Assembly: GCF_964340395.1 (NCBI RefSeq)
Contig: NC_135553.1
Span: forward strand, 23,079,449-23,143,448
DNA from: Glandiceps talaboti
Taxonomy: Eukaryota; Hemichordata; Enteropneusta; Spengelidae
Length of the DNA: 64,000 nt
Reading direction: 5' to 3'
The notes beneath the pieces are model-generated. The model made no database searches and was not told the origin of the DNA. It was given only the letters and a program-made list of their open reading frames with translations. The position numbers and the translations under genes were made by a program. Positions 11,936 to 34,840 of the stretch are shown here, piece after piece (the first letter of the stretch is position 1; every line of letters begins with the position of its first letter).

Positions 11936-14250
11936 GCTATAAGTGGAATATATTCTGTGATTTGCTACAGGATGGTGGACAAATTTTTAAAAAAAACATG
12001 TTTCAGGGTATTGCATACTTTTAAACTACATGTACATAATGTCATATTGTGAACTTTGATACAGAAACCAAGATATGGTAATTGGAAAATAATCACATTG
12101 ATTTCTATTTCTGTACAAGATTGTAGCAACTATGGTTATGTCAATCATAGCAGCATCTCTAAGTGGTTGTGTCCTGTAGGTGTTTTCGTCTATTGCTTTA
12201 GATATTGATTCTTGGACTTGTTATCACAATTATAACGTAAGTATCATGTGCCATAACCTTGGAACAAGACAGATCTACACTCTGACAGTGTTCTTTCATG
12301 TCTGTAAATACTGAAGTATCATTCAATTCGATCGCGATTTTCTCCAGCAAGGTAGATGACATCTACAAAATGAAAAGTGAATATGTCGTCTTGACAAGGT
12401 AGTTAAAATGTAGTGCTGCAGCTTGTAAACCGAATATTAATAATACAAATACATAGTGTGTCTAGCCACAAGTATAGACGTCAATCAATACACTCGAAAT
12501 AGATACGTTGATAGGAAGACTTTCAACCGATAAAACGGAATTTATAAATTCATGATTGTCTATTCGTTTCAATGGATACAATAAGGTTATAAATATTCCA
12601 ACGAAATGAAACCTGCACTTGTTTAGCATTACTTCTCAAAGTTCTCAACATAGATAAAAAAAAAATTATGGACAGGTATGGTAATATCTGATGATTAATC
12701 ATTTCTCAATTTCTTAATACAGGTTGGGAAGGTAATTATTGATTCCCTCCTTATAACTGTCTCAATCATTGAAGGTACTGTTGCGATCTTGGCCTCTATT
12801 GTCTGCTGTAGCGGTCTTTGTTGTGGCAAATCTGAAAGCGCAGATCCAATTGTAAGTATTTGCAAATAGAATGACTATAGTATCAATGACAAATTCGTAA
12901 TATTCATAAATTCCATATTTGCTCTTCGACTATTTTTATTGAACGATGAATGAACTATAGTCAGGGTCAGGATATGGATGCCACTCTTTGCATGTTTAAG
13001 GAAATAGTACACATTTCTCAAATAACTAGAAGTCATATTAATCACAGGCATTTATCATTATTGTTTGCGATGGCTAATACATTTTGTAACTCCTCCTCTT
13101 GTCGACCCTTATATAGTTTATATATAATTATTTTAACCATTCCCATTCATATTGTAAGTTTGGAGCTTTATCAGAGTAAAACACTCCTGAAAGAAAACAT
13201 GAAAGGGGACGTTCAGCTTAGCACAGAGAGCAGAGAGCTGTGTTTAGCTCGAGACGAGAATAATGGAGCAGATGTGCAAGGTGCACAGCTCACAACTGTC
13301 CTTTGTATGTTTACCTTGGCTTTGAATATAAGCCAATGTGGTGTCCACTAATATATAATCCTCAAATGTTCAAGTTACCTCTGTACAATATGGAGATATG
13401 ATAGCGACCTCTGTATAGTCGCAAGATTTAGCTGATGGGTGGTCAAAGATCAAAGATATGTATCAACCACGAATGCAAGAAATGACTTTAGTTCCAGGTG
13501 AGTCTAACCAGTAACCATGGTAGCACGATTATGATGAGTCAGCCATGGCATCATAGTTCAACAATTGTTTGATTTGACGTATCGACATGTGTTTCTTTCA
13601 AAATTTATATATGTATGATTCATACAAATCTTCTGAATCATTTGGAAGAGAATATTGTATCTACGTTTGACCATTTCACCTTGGATTACTAAGCAGATGT
13701 TATGAAGACTGTCACTCTGAGTTTTTATCCAAAATTTACCCACCTCGATATCAGTTTTAAAATAGTCAACGGGCTTGATATTAATCATAGATGTTTCAAT
13801 TTTAACAGGCTCGGGCTTTGGTTCACAACAACCGACACTTCAGAATGTGCAAATACCCTCACCCCAGCAAACATCAACTGGGTTCTACCCTCAGGTAGCA
13901 GTAACAAACCAACCCTCACTGAACTATCCCTCAGTGGCACCACAGATGTATCTACAACCGGGTCAGCAGCCACCATCAGTCTCACAAGGGGCGCCTGGCA
14001 ATATCAGAAGTGGAACCAGTCCGCCACCAAATTATGATTCGCTTCAAAGTGGCAAACAATAAATGCTGTAAAATTAGGTTGGACAAACCTACGATCGTAG
14101 TCAGCGCTAGCCTTGAATAGACTTAGGAAAACAACTGAAATTTGACGGACGGGAAACTGTTATGTTCTCAAGCTATTTTTACCTCATCCCATAACAATGC
14201 AAAGTTAAAATTATTGATGTATCTAAAGTTAGTTATTACATTACATTACC

Positions 14251-14685
14251 TCCTCAACTGATGCCTTTACTTTTCGTCTTTTTGCTGACGACACCAACCT
14301 CTTCAGATTTATGGATACCCCCTCCATTGATTTAAATGATATCAATGGTCATTTTAACAAGGTGTATACGTTGTGTCGCGCAAATAAACTCACTATTATC
14401 TTAGATAAAACTAACTACATGACATCAAAACCCAACAGAGACAGGTAAATGCTCAAGGTTCCCTGGCTATTGGCAACACAACTATAGAAAGTGTATCCTC
14501 AGCCACATACTTGGGCGTCTCAATTGACCCATCATTAACTTGGAAATCTCATGTCGAGAAAGTACGTAGCAAGGTTAGTCCTATAGTAGGCATTATCTCA
14601 CGTATCCGTCATTATGTTCCAAAATCAGTTCTTCTTTTAATTTACAACAGCCTCATCCTGCCCCAATTCAGCTATCAGAAAGAAC
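14251..14685 (+). pseudogene. LINE reverse transcriptase fragment (L2/CR1-like)
   Basis: The first frame contains the catalytic RT motif in FRLFADDTNLF (DD at 14287-14292). A frameshift at about 14445 moves to a second frame with ATYLGVSIDPSLTWKSH and ending near NSLILPQFSY, which is the thumb region typical of L2/CR1/Rex non-LTR retrotransposons. The endonuclease and the start of the RT are missing. On the right it is cut by the minisatellite that begins near 14686. It lies just 3' of the lesioned MS4A-like copy. Confidence 0.85.
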
Positions 14686-15800
14686 GAATTTCAACCCGAA
14701 ATTAACTGCCTTTCTTTCTGTCTGCTTGTAAGAGTTGCTAGTCAATCAGAAAGAATGAATTTCAACCCCAAATTCGGTCTGTCTGTTTGAAGAGACACAG
14801 GGGTAGTTCACTGCCTTTCATTCTGTCTGCCTGCTCGCCTAGTCAATCAGAAAGAATGAATTTCAACCCCAAATTCGGTCTGTCTGTTTGAAGAGACACA
14901 GGGGTAGTTCACTGCCTTTCTTTCCGTCTGCTTGTTCGGGTTGCTAGTCAATCAGAAAGAACGAACTTCAACCCGAAATTCACTGCCTTTCTTTCTGTCT
15001 GCCTGTTCGGCTATTCAATCAGAAAGAATGAATTTCAACCCGAAATTCGGTCTGTCTGTTTGAAGAGACACAGGGGTAGTTCACTGCCTTTCTTTCTGTC
15101 TGCTTGTTCGGGTTAATTGATAATCAACCCGAACAAGCAGACAGAAAGAAAGGCAGTCAGCTACCCCTATGTCTCTCCAAACAGACAGACCGAATTTCGG
15201 GTTGAAATTCGTTCTTTATGATTGATAATCAACCCGAACAAGCAGACAGAAAGAAAGGCAGTCAGCTACCCCTATGTCTCTCCAAACAGACAGACCGAAT
15301 TTCGGGTTGAAATTCGTTCTTTCTGATTGATAATCAACCCCAACAAGCAGACAGAAAGAAAGGCAGTTAGCTACCCCTATGTGTTTTCAATCAGAAAGAC
15401 CGAATTTCGGGTGGAAATTCGTTCTTTCTGATTGACTAGCAACCCGAACAAGCAGACAGAAAGAAAGGCAGTCAGCTACCCCTATGTCTCTCCAAACAGA
15501 CAGACCGAATTTCGGGTTGAAATTCGTTCTTTCTGATTGGTAATCAACCCGAACAAGCAGACAGAAAGAAAGGCAGTCAGCTACCCCTATGTCTCTCCAA
15601 ACAGACAGACCGAATTTCGGGTTGAAATTCGTTCTTTCTGACTGATAATCAACCCGAACAAGCAGACAGAAAGAAAGGCAGTCAGCTACCCCTATGTCTC
15701 TCCAAACAGACAGATCGAATTTCGGGTTGAAATTCGTTCTTTCTGACTGATAATCAACCCGAACAAGCAGACAGAAAGAAAGGCAGTCAGCTAAGAGAAT
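14686..15800. repeat. 105-bp minisatellite in two opposed arrays
   Basis: Units of about 105 bp, with landmarks GAATTTCAACCC and TCTGCTTGTTCGGGTT, run in one orientation from 14686 to about 15117. They then continue as the reverse complement from about 15119 to 15800 (landmark AATCAACCCGAACAAGCAGA). The switch point at 15104-15135 is itself a palindrome. In the right array a minus-strand frame stays open for four units because 105 is divisible by three, giving a 35-residue peptide repeat. Confidence 0.93.
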
Positions 15801-15971
15801 TACAAACAGCCTCAGACTTTTAGTGGTCTGAGATATAGCGGAGAGCAAAGTAACCAGGGAAAGAAAAAGAAGTAGTTTTAAAACTCAATGAGTGAATTGT
15901 TCAATATCACACACAAACTAAGTTATGTTGCGCCACAAAAATTGATCATTCAATCGATCAATCATTCAACC

Positions 15972-15975
15972 AAAT

Positions 15976-16024
<49 letters not shown>
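15972..16024. repeat. (AATC)n microsatellite
   Basis: Tandem AATC units upstream of the open MS4A-like copy. Confidence 0.95.
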
Positions 16025-16025
<1 letters not shown>

Positions 16026-16208
16026 CCGATCGGTCGACCAATCAATCAGTTAGTTACATGCTCGCTGCCCCCTGTGCTGTTATCAGGAGAAGACAATGCA
16101 CACTGTATATATTCTCATTGCCAATTTCTGATCCAAGCAAAGAGTAAATACTAAAATATTAACTATTAATCATATTCTTATGTGTGCTCTTGATAGTTAA
16201 CTCTAAAG

Positions 16209-21604
<5,396 letters not shown>

Positions 21605-21612
21605 ACACATTG

Positions 21613-21811
21613 TATGTATGTATGTATGTATGTATGTATGTATGCATGCATGCATACATACATACATACATACATACATACATACATACAACTCAAATCG
21701 ACGAACAAGCAACTGTTTGTTTGAGGGAAGAAACAGTTGCTCGTTCGTCGATTTGAGTTGTATGTATGTATGTATGTATGTATGTATGTATGTATGTATG
21801 TATGTATGTAT
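21613..21811. repeat. Stacked palindromes of TATG/CATA runs around a perfect hairpin
   Basis: A TATG run turns into an ATAC run through TATGCATGCATGCATA (a palindrome). A 31-bp arm beginning ACAACTCAAATCGACG and ending CAACTGTTT (21689-21719) then pairs exactly with 21732-21762 across a 12-base loop, and a further TATG run follows. The three segments are mutually complementary, so alternative cruciforms are possible. Confidence 0.92.
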
Positions 21812-22511
21812 GTCTATTATGATTTCTAATACAACAATAAATGACATAGAGAGGATCCAATCATTAACCACAAAACAACGGCTTTCTAGTGAATGGTTTT
21901 ACTACAGGAAAGGTAGAATTACTGCAAGTGTTGCAAGTGACATTGTAAAATGTAAGGGAAAAAGAGAAAGGGTTGATACCATTGTTAGCAGAATTATGGG
22001 AGAAAGTTGTGACCTGTCTGGTGTTCCAGCTGTGTATTTTGGTATTGAAAGTGAGCCTGTCATTCGACAGCTTTACTCTGATAAATATGCTAAGACACAT
22101 AGAAAAGCAAGAATAAAGCAAACAGGATTGTGTGTATGTAAGGGTTTTCCCTACATTGATGGAAGTGCTGATGATCTTGTTACGTGTGCATGTTGTCCTC
22201 CTGGTCAGTCAGAGTATAAAGCATGCTATAAACATAGGAATGGCCTTCCAAAGGATGCAGCAGAAGACCCTCAGTCTCAAAGTGTATATCTTGATGAAAA
22301 TAATGAAGTGAGACTTAGTACAGAGTCTGCTTGGTATATACAAATTCAAGTTCAGCTTGCATGCACTGAACGTCAGTGGTGTGATTCTGTGTTATACACA
22401 CGCAAGGGAATTGATGTTGACAGGATATATTTTGATGACATATTTTGGAAGTCAACTGAAAAGTTGCTTTCTGCATTTTACAGAGCAAATGTCATAAACA
22501 GGTTAATGTAA
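21810..22511 (+). CDS. YqaJ-type (PD-(D/E)XK) nuclease domain, fragment
   Basis: The frame from ATG 21810 gives 233 residues ending in TAA. Motifs in order are SSEWFYYRKGRITASVASD (domain opening), VYFGIESEPVIRQLY (first acidic residue), FPYIDGSADDLV (catalytic D), SEYKACYKHR (the E-x-K half of the motif) and YIQIQVQLACTERQWCD (the QxQ helix). This is the YqaJ/lambda-exonuclease fold that, in invertebrate genomes, usually forms the C-terminal part of transposon-associated proteins with SAP and SWIM domains. Those domains are absent here, and the frame begins inside a TATG microsatellite, so I read it as a 5'-truncated transposon gene. The open frame in fact continues upstream through the repeat into the MS4A-like last exon in a different frame from the spliced one. 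Confidence 0.8.
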   Translation: MSIMISNTTINDIERIQSLTTKQRLSSEWFYYRKGRITASVASDIVKCKGKRERVDTIVSRIMGESCDLSGVPAVYFGIESEPVIRQLYSDKYAKTHRKARIKQTGLCVCKGFPYIDGSADDLVTCACCPPGQSEYKACYKHRNGLPKDAAEDPQSQSVYLDENNEVRLSTESAWYIQIQVQLACTERQWCDSVLYTRKGIDVDRIYFDDIFWKSTEKLLSAFYRANVINRLM

Positions 22512-23489
22512 TTATCAAAATTGTAAAGATATGTGATAATCCAATCTTGCTCTTTGTATGTGATATTTATCCACGTATATTTCTGTAACCATAAATAGTA
22601 AGTCAAATAGTAAATCATATTATATGTCATAGTCATAGTCATAGTACGCGTGGCGTTCTGATTGGTCATAAAGAAGGTGACGATTGTACGCGCAACTATG
22701 ACCCCATGCATTGCGCTTTACCAGTTAGTATTGTACATATCAATGACTAATATTTGAATATTTAGTATTTCGACAATTTCAACCCCTTGTCTTAAAAATA
22801 TATTAATTAACTTCTAAAATTGAGCTACTATAAAAAAAAAAGTTTAATTAGCTCTTATCCCGTCGGTTGACTGACAAGAAAAGTTGGCATTGACATATTG
22901 TGATCATTTGAATGATGTAAAAACAATCTCATTTCTTTGTCACAGAGCAGATAATGACAGCAGTTAGAATTTGTCTGACGATCTCATTTTAAGTCAATTA
23001 TCACCGATGACTTCATCGTTTACTTACATCAAATCATATAGAAGATATTATGACGTCATTGTTTAAAAATAGAAATGTAGACTTTTCTCAAAGTAAAAGT
23101 TTTGACAATAAAGGCCGGAGAGGTAAATGTCGAACCGTACATCTCTGTCGACGTCTGTTATGTTCATGATCTATTCCTAGGCGCTCGTGCGTGATCCGGT
23201 ACACAATACAAGAAGTAATTTTGAATGTAGTATAGTTTAGCTAAACATTCACTACAGCATTAGGCGTTAAGAAGAGAATAGCGACCCGAATGTGAATCAA
23301 ACACACACTGATTTCATATATATGACACGTTGTCATTATATTCCTGTAAATTGCGAAACCAAAATAACCATGAACAACTTATTATTTATATGAAATAAGA
23401 GACCACAACGTATAACCGACCCTCTATGTAATCGATATCATTGATGTAATGTGTACATTGTGTACTGGTTTGATGTCTGTATGTGTGTA

Positions 23490-23616
23490 TATGTATGTAT
23501 GTATGTATGTATGCATGTATGTATGTATGTATGTATGTATGTATGCATGCATGTATGTATGTATGTATGTATGTATGTATGTATGTATGTATGTATGTAT
23601 GTATGTATGTATGTAT
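23490..23616. repeat. (TATG)n microsatellite with TGCA interruptions
   Basis: About thirty TATG units with interruptions by TGCATG. It corresponds to the shorter array at 4152-4214 in duplicated copy A. Confidence 0.97.
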
Positions 23617-23676
23617 AAAGTATATAATAATAATAACTATTATTATTTACTGTATTTATAAACTTACATCTTGAAA

Positions 23677-23796
23677 TCATTGACTTGACTGACCACAACA
23701 AACAGCTCTGCAGCAGAACGCAGATGTCAAGATAGCAATGATCCCCTCAATTATTGCCACAGCTATCAGAAGACCATCAACTGCCATACGATTATA
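23677..23796 (-). pseudogene. Orphan MS4A-like exon 4
   Basis: After an acceptor ending AAAACAG, the minus strand reads YNRMAVDGLLIAVAIIEGII and then LTSAFCCRAVCCGQSSQ before TGA. This matches exon 4 of the two plus-strand copies (IEG, CC-x3-CCG). The reading phase is the same as theirs. The sister exons continue to a donor six codons later, whereas here the stop comes first, with a GTAAGT 11 bp beyond. No other exons of this copy are recognisable on either side, so it is a remnant. The matching place in duplicated copy A (about 6302) lacks it. Confidence 0.75.
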
Positions 23797-24900
23797 CTGT
23801 TTTCTGGAGTAATTTAGAAGATTGACGCCATGGCAAATGAAGAGATGACTGTAGGTATGTAAATGTTTTTGTTTCTTAATTTTCAGATTAAAACTCGGAT
23901 TTATTGTAGAAATTAGCCTCATTTGACAATATAAAGAGATGTGAAATTTTGACAAAAGAACAACATATAAAATCATGATAGAGGAGTTGCTAAGATAATG
24001 CATCAGTACATTTATATACATGACTACAGCATGACTCTATTTCACAAAAATATTTGAATTTTCCGTCCATTGTACAAGAGCAGAATATGGACGTTAGTTT
24101 CTTAGGTAGGTAATTATGTAAACACAGCCTTCATTGAATGATATTAAGTTACAGTTCTAGAATACTTGATATTATGTTATAAATATCTGATGATATGCAA
24201 ATAATAACTTCATAATTTATAATCTATTCTTTCACACATATTTAAACTTTTATACAAAATTGTGTCAGGATAAGTTGAACCCCACAAGTTATGACACACA
24301 AGTGCACATGTGTCATACTCTGGGTATTTGTGCGAGTGTTTGCAGTGTTCTCTGCGCCCGTCCTTTCACGAGCGTAGTGAGATACACACAATGTCCATGA
24401 ATTAAAATCAATATCATTAAGTTCTGGAGGATATTATGCAAACTGTTAATATTTCAATGTCAAGAAAATGTTATGCTGATCTTTGCACATCATGGTGTAA
24501 TTTTATCTGCTCTTGATAAATATTAATTTTGCTTTCGATAATGCATTACTAAAAACTTACTAATGCAATGTTCATAACACCTCATACTTTTATAGTATTC
24601 TTTACTATATTCATGTAAAAACTTTGTAAGCATTCATGAAAATTTACATCATGTGAGTATTAGTGACTTCTGAATTCAATAAAAGTCATTCGATGCTAGA
24701 GATTGTATTCTAATAAATAGCGCCCTCTAATGTTGGGTATTTGATGTAAGCATTGCACGAGATATCTGTTCTTCGAATGCATGGCTTCTGTTTTGTGAGC
24801 TACAGTCAATCAATGAAAAGAATTTGTACAGCACCAAAATCCAATACGACGACATGTTCTATGGCGCTGAACAGGAACGATAGTAGATCATTGTAAAAAG

Positions 24901-25032
24901 TTAGAAAGCTTTTGCAAACAGATGTGTCTTGATGTCCTTCTTGAATGTATCGACAGTTGACGAAGAACGAAGTTCAAGTGGTATACTGTTCCATAAGACT
25001 GGCGTTGCTTGCAAGAACGCACGCTCACCGTA
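24901..25032 (-). pseudogene. LINE (L2/CR1-like) RT C-terminus, frame preserved
   Basis: Minus-strand frame of 43 codons, YGERAFLQATPVLWNSIPLE followed by KTHLFAKAF and TAA. It is the duplicated counterpart of 7565-7439 without the 5-bp deletion seen there. Everything upstream of this C-terminal block is missing. Confidence 0.78.
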
Positions 25033-25250
25033 CGACTAATTTGTATTACAACAGGGTATATGAAGTAGACTTTTGTTATTTGAGGGAAGTGAACAAGTTA
25101 ATTTGACATTTGCAATACATGATTCCTTCACCATCTCTGCCTTGATATCCCAATAAAATGAGGTACGTTAAGTATACAATATATGATGTACCTATTCATT
25201 TAGCCCAATATACAATTCAATCTTTTCAATTAAGTGAATCAAAGTTACAT

Positions 25251-25856
25251 TATACCATGCACAAGCCAAGTTGAACAAAAAATATGGATTATATACTCTG
25301 ATCATTCTACGTCACAATAACGCACGTGTACCGTATGTCATTACAACACGTGTCTACGTCACTGGTTCTGCTGTGTTCAAAATATGAGTCAAACCATTCA
25401 AATTGTCATTACTTTCCCTGGTTTTCCTTAGATATTACGGGAGCTGGCATAATTATGTTATTCTCCAATATTTTCAGCTTGAAAATACTCGTGACCTAAG
25501 GGTTGTTACTACTTATCTAGTGACTCATAGTGACAAAGACCCCTTAGATCACTTGTGTTTTCCTTGGATGAACAAAGAAAAATATTGTGGAATAACATCT
25601 AATTAGACCACATATCAATTAAAGAATTAAATATTCATTGATTAATCTAAAAACCTATAATTAATTATTCACCAATATTTTTTCTTCGTTCAGCCAAGGA
25701 AAATACGAGTTACCTAAGGGCAGGGTCTTGTCACTATAAGTCACTTGATGAGTAGTGACAACACTTAGGGCAAGAGTATTTTCTGTTGTGACATAGGACG
25801 ACCTGTATATATTCTATTTAAAAAAATTAAATTTATCTTGGCTCGTGCATATTATA
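25251..25856. mobile_element. Foldback/MITE element of about 600 bp, copy 2
   Basis: Duplicated counterpart of 7787-8385 with the same inverted ends (TATACCATGCAC on the left, GTGCATATTATA on the right). The inner inverted arms share TTACTACTTATCTAGTGACT and its inverted partner. Confidence 0.85.
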
Positions 25857-26515
25857 ATTATCATTAGTACCTATACTCCCAATCTTAATTAAAAACTTAA
25901 TCCAATATTTCAGACTTTATCTATGGCCGATTTAACATCGGCTTTGAGGGTGCAAAACTGTTCTCATAACTTTAGTAAAATATAAAACATAGTTACGGAG
26001 AAATATATGCAATTACAAGCACTGGGATTACATTTGTACAACAAAATGTACTGAGCTCCAACTTATGCGAATGCCTCCACACTTTGTAAGTCTAATAATT
26101 ATCCAGTATATAACAGTTATTTTTCAAAATAATGCTGATACATAATTCTTTTGGCACCTCCTTTGGTTCACAATAAATGAAGTGATGTATGGACCCCAGT
26201 AAAACATGTCTTGACAAATACTTGCAGGATGACCGTACTGTCGTACAGTGACTATAATCAGTTGTGGTGTCATGATAACGGTCATGAAAAAGGCGACTTT
26301 TTCCCAGCACATGCTACTCTCTGATCTACGTACATACAGCAATAGCACCTGCCTGGCATTTATCATCACTTATACTTTCTCCAATGATCAATGTACATGA
26401 ATGGTCACATCTTTTAGCGTGTCATAGCCAGCATGCTGACAGTCATAAAACTAAAGATTCTTTATAGCCGTTATCAAGAAAACCTAGCCCTATAATCTCA
26501 CTGAACTTAATGAAT

Positions 26516-32762
<6,247 letters not shown>

Positions 32763-33408
32763 CTTGAATCACTCAATACCTTGTGGATCTATTTATGCAA
32801 ATAGTCATAAAAAACACACATTTTCATCAATTGATAAAAAAGAAAGGTTAGGTGGTGTTATTTATCGCTACATGTTTTTCAGCCAACCCTACATGTAGGC
32901 AAAAGAGAAATAGGGAATTCTGTTATGTATGAAATAAAACACTTTCAGTTGTTATAACCCCTGACAGTGTTGACAAGACATCAGAGAAAATTTGTGATTC
33001 ACTTCCATAGAATGTGTTGGACCCAGCGAGTAGAAGTTTCCATTTGTTACTAACACTATGACTAGAGTACATGAACATTCATTCTGCATTCATTTTCTTG
33101 TATGTTTCTGTAAACTTTTAGTGGGAGCAATGTGTAGCCAGTCTGGAAATTGAACACATGTAGATTTTGCCTACCCAGTATTATCTCCCAAATCTCATAT
33201 TCATATATTATATATAGTAGTCAAAAATTCAATATATACAATTTTGGTTTCATGAAATTAGTGTACACTTTCATCACATGACATAATGTCTGTAATTTAT
33301 TGCAAATATCTTTCAATAGCTGGACTTGACAAAAATCCACTTTGTCCTGATTAATACAATGAGATGTAAATGAGTAAATAATATATCTACCAGATATACT
33401 TCAGGATT

Positions 33409-33688
33409 AAAGGGATACGGGCTGCATATGTTTTGGGACATAATTTTTTCTACATATTAAAAAGTTATTCACAATATTCTACTTACTGATGTATACTTAA
33501 CCATCACTTGCAATTGACTGAACCAAAACCTGGTATTAGAATATAACTTATTAACGATCCGATAACATAATTTATTATATACTATCAAAAAATGTACAGG
33601 AACTCCCTACTATGCGATCAACAGTTCTATGAATGCTAGAACACAAATTGTGATGTGATACTAGTAAAAATACATCAACATTAAAACC
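33409..33688 (+). repeat. Dispersed repeat, about 270 bp, copy 1
   Basis: Shares blocks such as CACTTGCAATT, AACCTGGTATTAG, ACATAATTTATTA and GATCAACAGTTCTA-like segments in the same order with 42353-42617. Both begin near TTAAAGGG. A small hairpin (AAAACCTGA / TCAGGGTTTT) follows at 33684-33711. Confidence 0.75.
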
Positions 33689-34719
33689 TGACTAATTTAA
33701 TCAGGGTTTTATGTATGTATTTTCACTTGTAATGAGTAAAAAACTTACAAACTCGGCTTATATCTCTTGTTCCTGCGGAATCATTCAAAAACAGTTGGAC
33801 GATGGCAACGGTTATTTCATATGATTAATTGTTTGCATTAATTTATTAGGTCAATCTAGTCTGTTACACATGTAGTCTGTAACCATGGAAGTATGTGGTT
33901 TATACTTCCATAATGTAACATACAAACATTCATGCCATGCTCCCAGGGCCATGCTCAGCCAGCACCCATTCAGAAGCCGAATAGGGCTGAACAACATGTC
34001 GAATCTTACAGTCTACAGTTCAATCCATCTTGAAACAAGCGACCTATCGGTCTGAATAGCTCCGCTGTTGTTTTTAATTTAATTTTTTATTTTGGTAACA
34101 TGTAGAAGTGGTTCAGTTCTTCAGCTCTTCACTATGCAGTTTTGTTTTAGCGATGTAATAAAGTGGTTAGTGGTTTCATATGATGTCTGACTATAAAACG
34201 CATTTTACACAGAAAGTTGGTAATGTATTGTACTTTTATACCATAGTCACCATTTTATTAAAAAAATCTACTGTCATGAAAAATTACACAATATATCAGA
34301 AAAATAATGACTGGGAAATGCACACAAGAAAAAGAAAAAAAAGAGGATTTTGAGGTTGGCTATAAATAATTCCAGTGTCTTACAGCTTTAACCCTGGAAA
34401 ATTTTAATGATGAATGAAATAATCTAGGGATCTAAAATAATTTTGAGGCAATTCGAATTTCAATTGTCTAACAAATTTACCAAGTCAACAACATTCAACT
34501 TGTACTAGTTGTAGTAGACATAACATCGTCTGATATTTTAATTTACGGAGTTTCTTGTGACCAGCGCGTGTCAGTAGACTCGGCCAATTTTTTTCATCAT
34601 TCCAATGTATTTAAACCTTGTACTTGACATTTCGCAATATTTATAATTCTCAACAAATTACCTCAACATGCCTCACCTCGCTCGTACTCAAAGCAGTCCC
34701 GGTATGATCACTGACTAGT

Positions 34720-34840
34720 CGTGCTTGCATACGGAGTAATCTGGGACTCGATTTTGACAATTGTCCCTACTATTTGTTTAGAGTCAAGTCAGCAATATAG
34801 ACTTGTGCACCGCCTGTCGTATGTAAGCAGGGCTAACCAC
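34720..34840 (+). repeat. Partial copy of the terminal repeat found at 36855
   Basis: Contains GCATACGGAGTAATCTGGGA, GTCAAGTCAG, GACTTGTGCACCG and GTAAGCAGGGCT, in the same order and orientation as 36865-36990. Confidence 0.75.

Larger units (their letters stand above)
9256..14062 (+). pseudogene. MS4A/CD20-like gene, copy 1, with three coding lesions
   Basis: Six exons can be matched to the open copy at 16209-21604: 9256-9467, 10605-10659, 12120-12236, 12723-12851, 13419-13497 and 13809-14062, all with GT-AG borders. Exon 1 starts MLQQPVIVQQAMAP but has 2 extra bases near 9330 (TATATG for TATG), so the membrane segment AATGLGITQIVLGIS is out of frame and no ATG opens that frame. Exon 2 lacks 2 bases near its end. 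Exon 3 has TAG at 12177-12179 where the sister has TTG. Exon 4 is intact (VGKVIIDSLLITVSIIEG). The last exon encodes a P/Q-rich tail ending SPPPNYDSLQSGKQ, with a PPxY motif. The stop codon overlaps AATAAA (14058-14063). A pseudogene is the simplest reading; alternative exons could rescue part of it. Confidence 0.85.

Noticed and set aside
12950-13351. 133-residue frame in intron 4 of the lesioned MS4A-like copy
   Set aside because: No domain, no similarity to the other copies, and low-complexity intron context.
14686-15800. CRISPR-like array of regular repeats
   Set aside because: Units abut without unique spacers, and the genome is eukaryotic.
15387-15848. 153-residue repetitive protein on the minus strand
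   Set aside because: A minisatellite of 105-bp units; openness follows from unit length. Kept as a finding, not as a gene.
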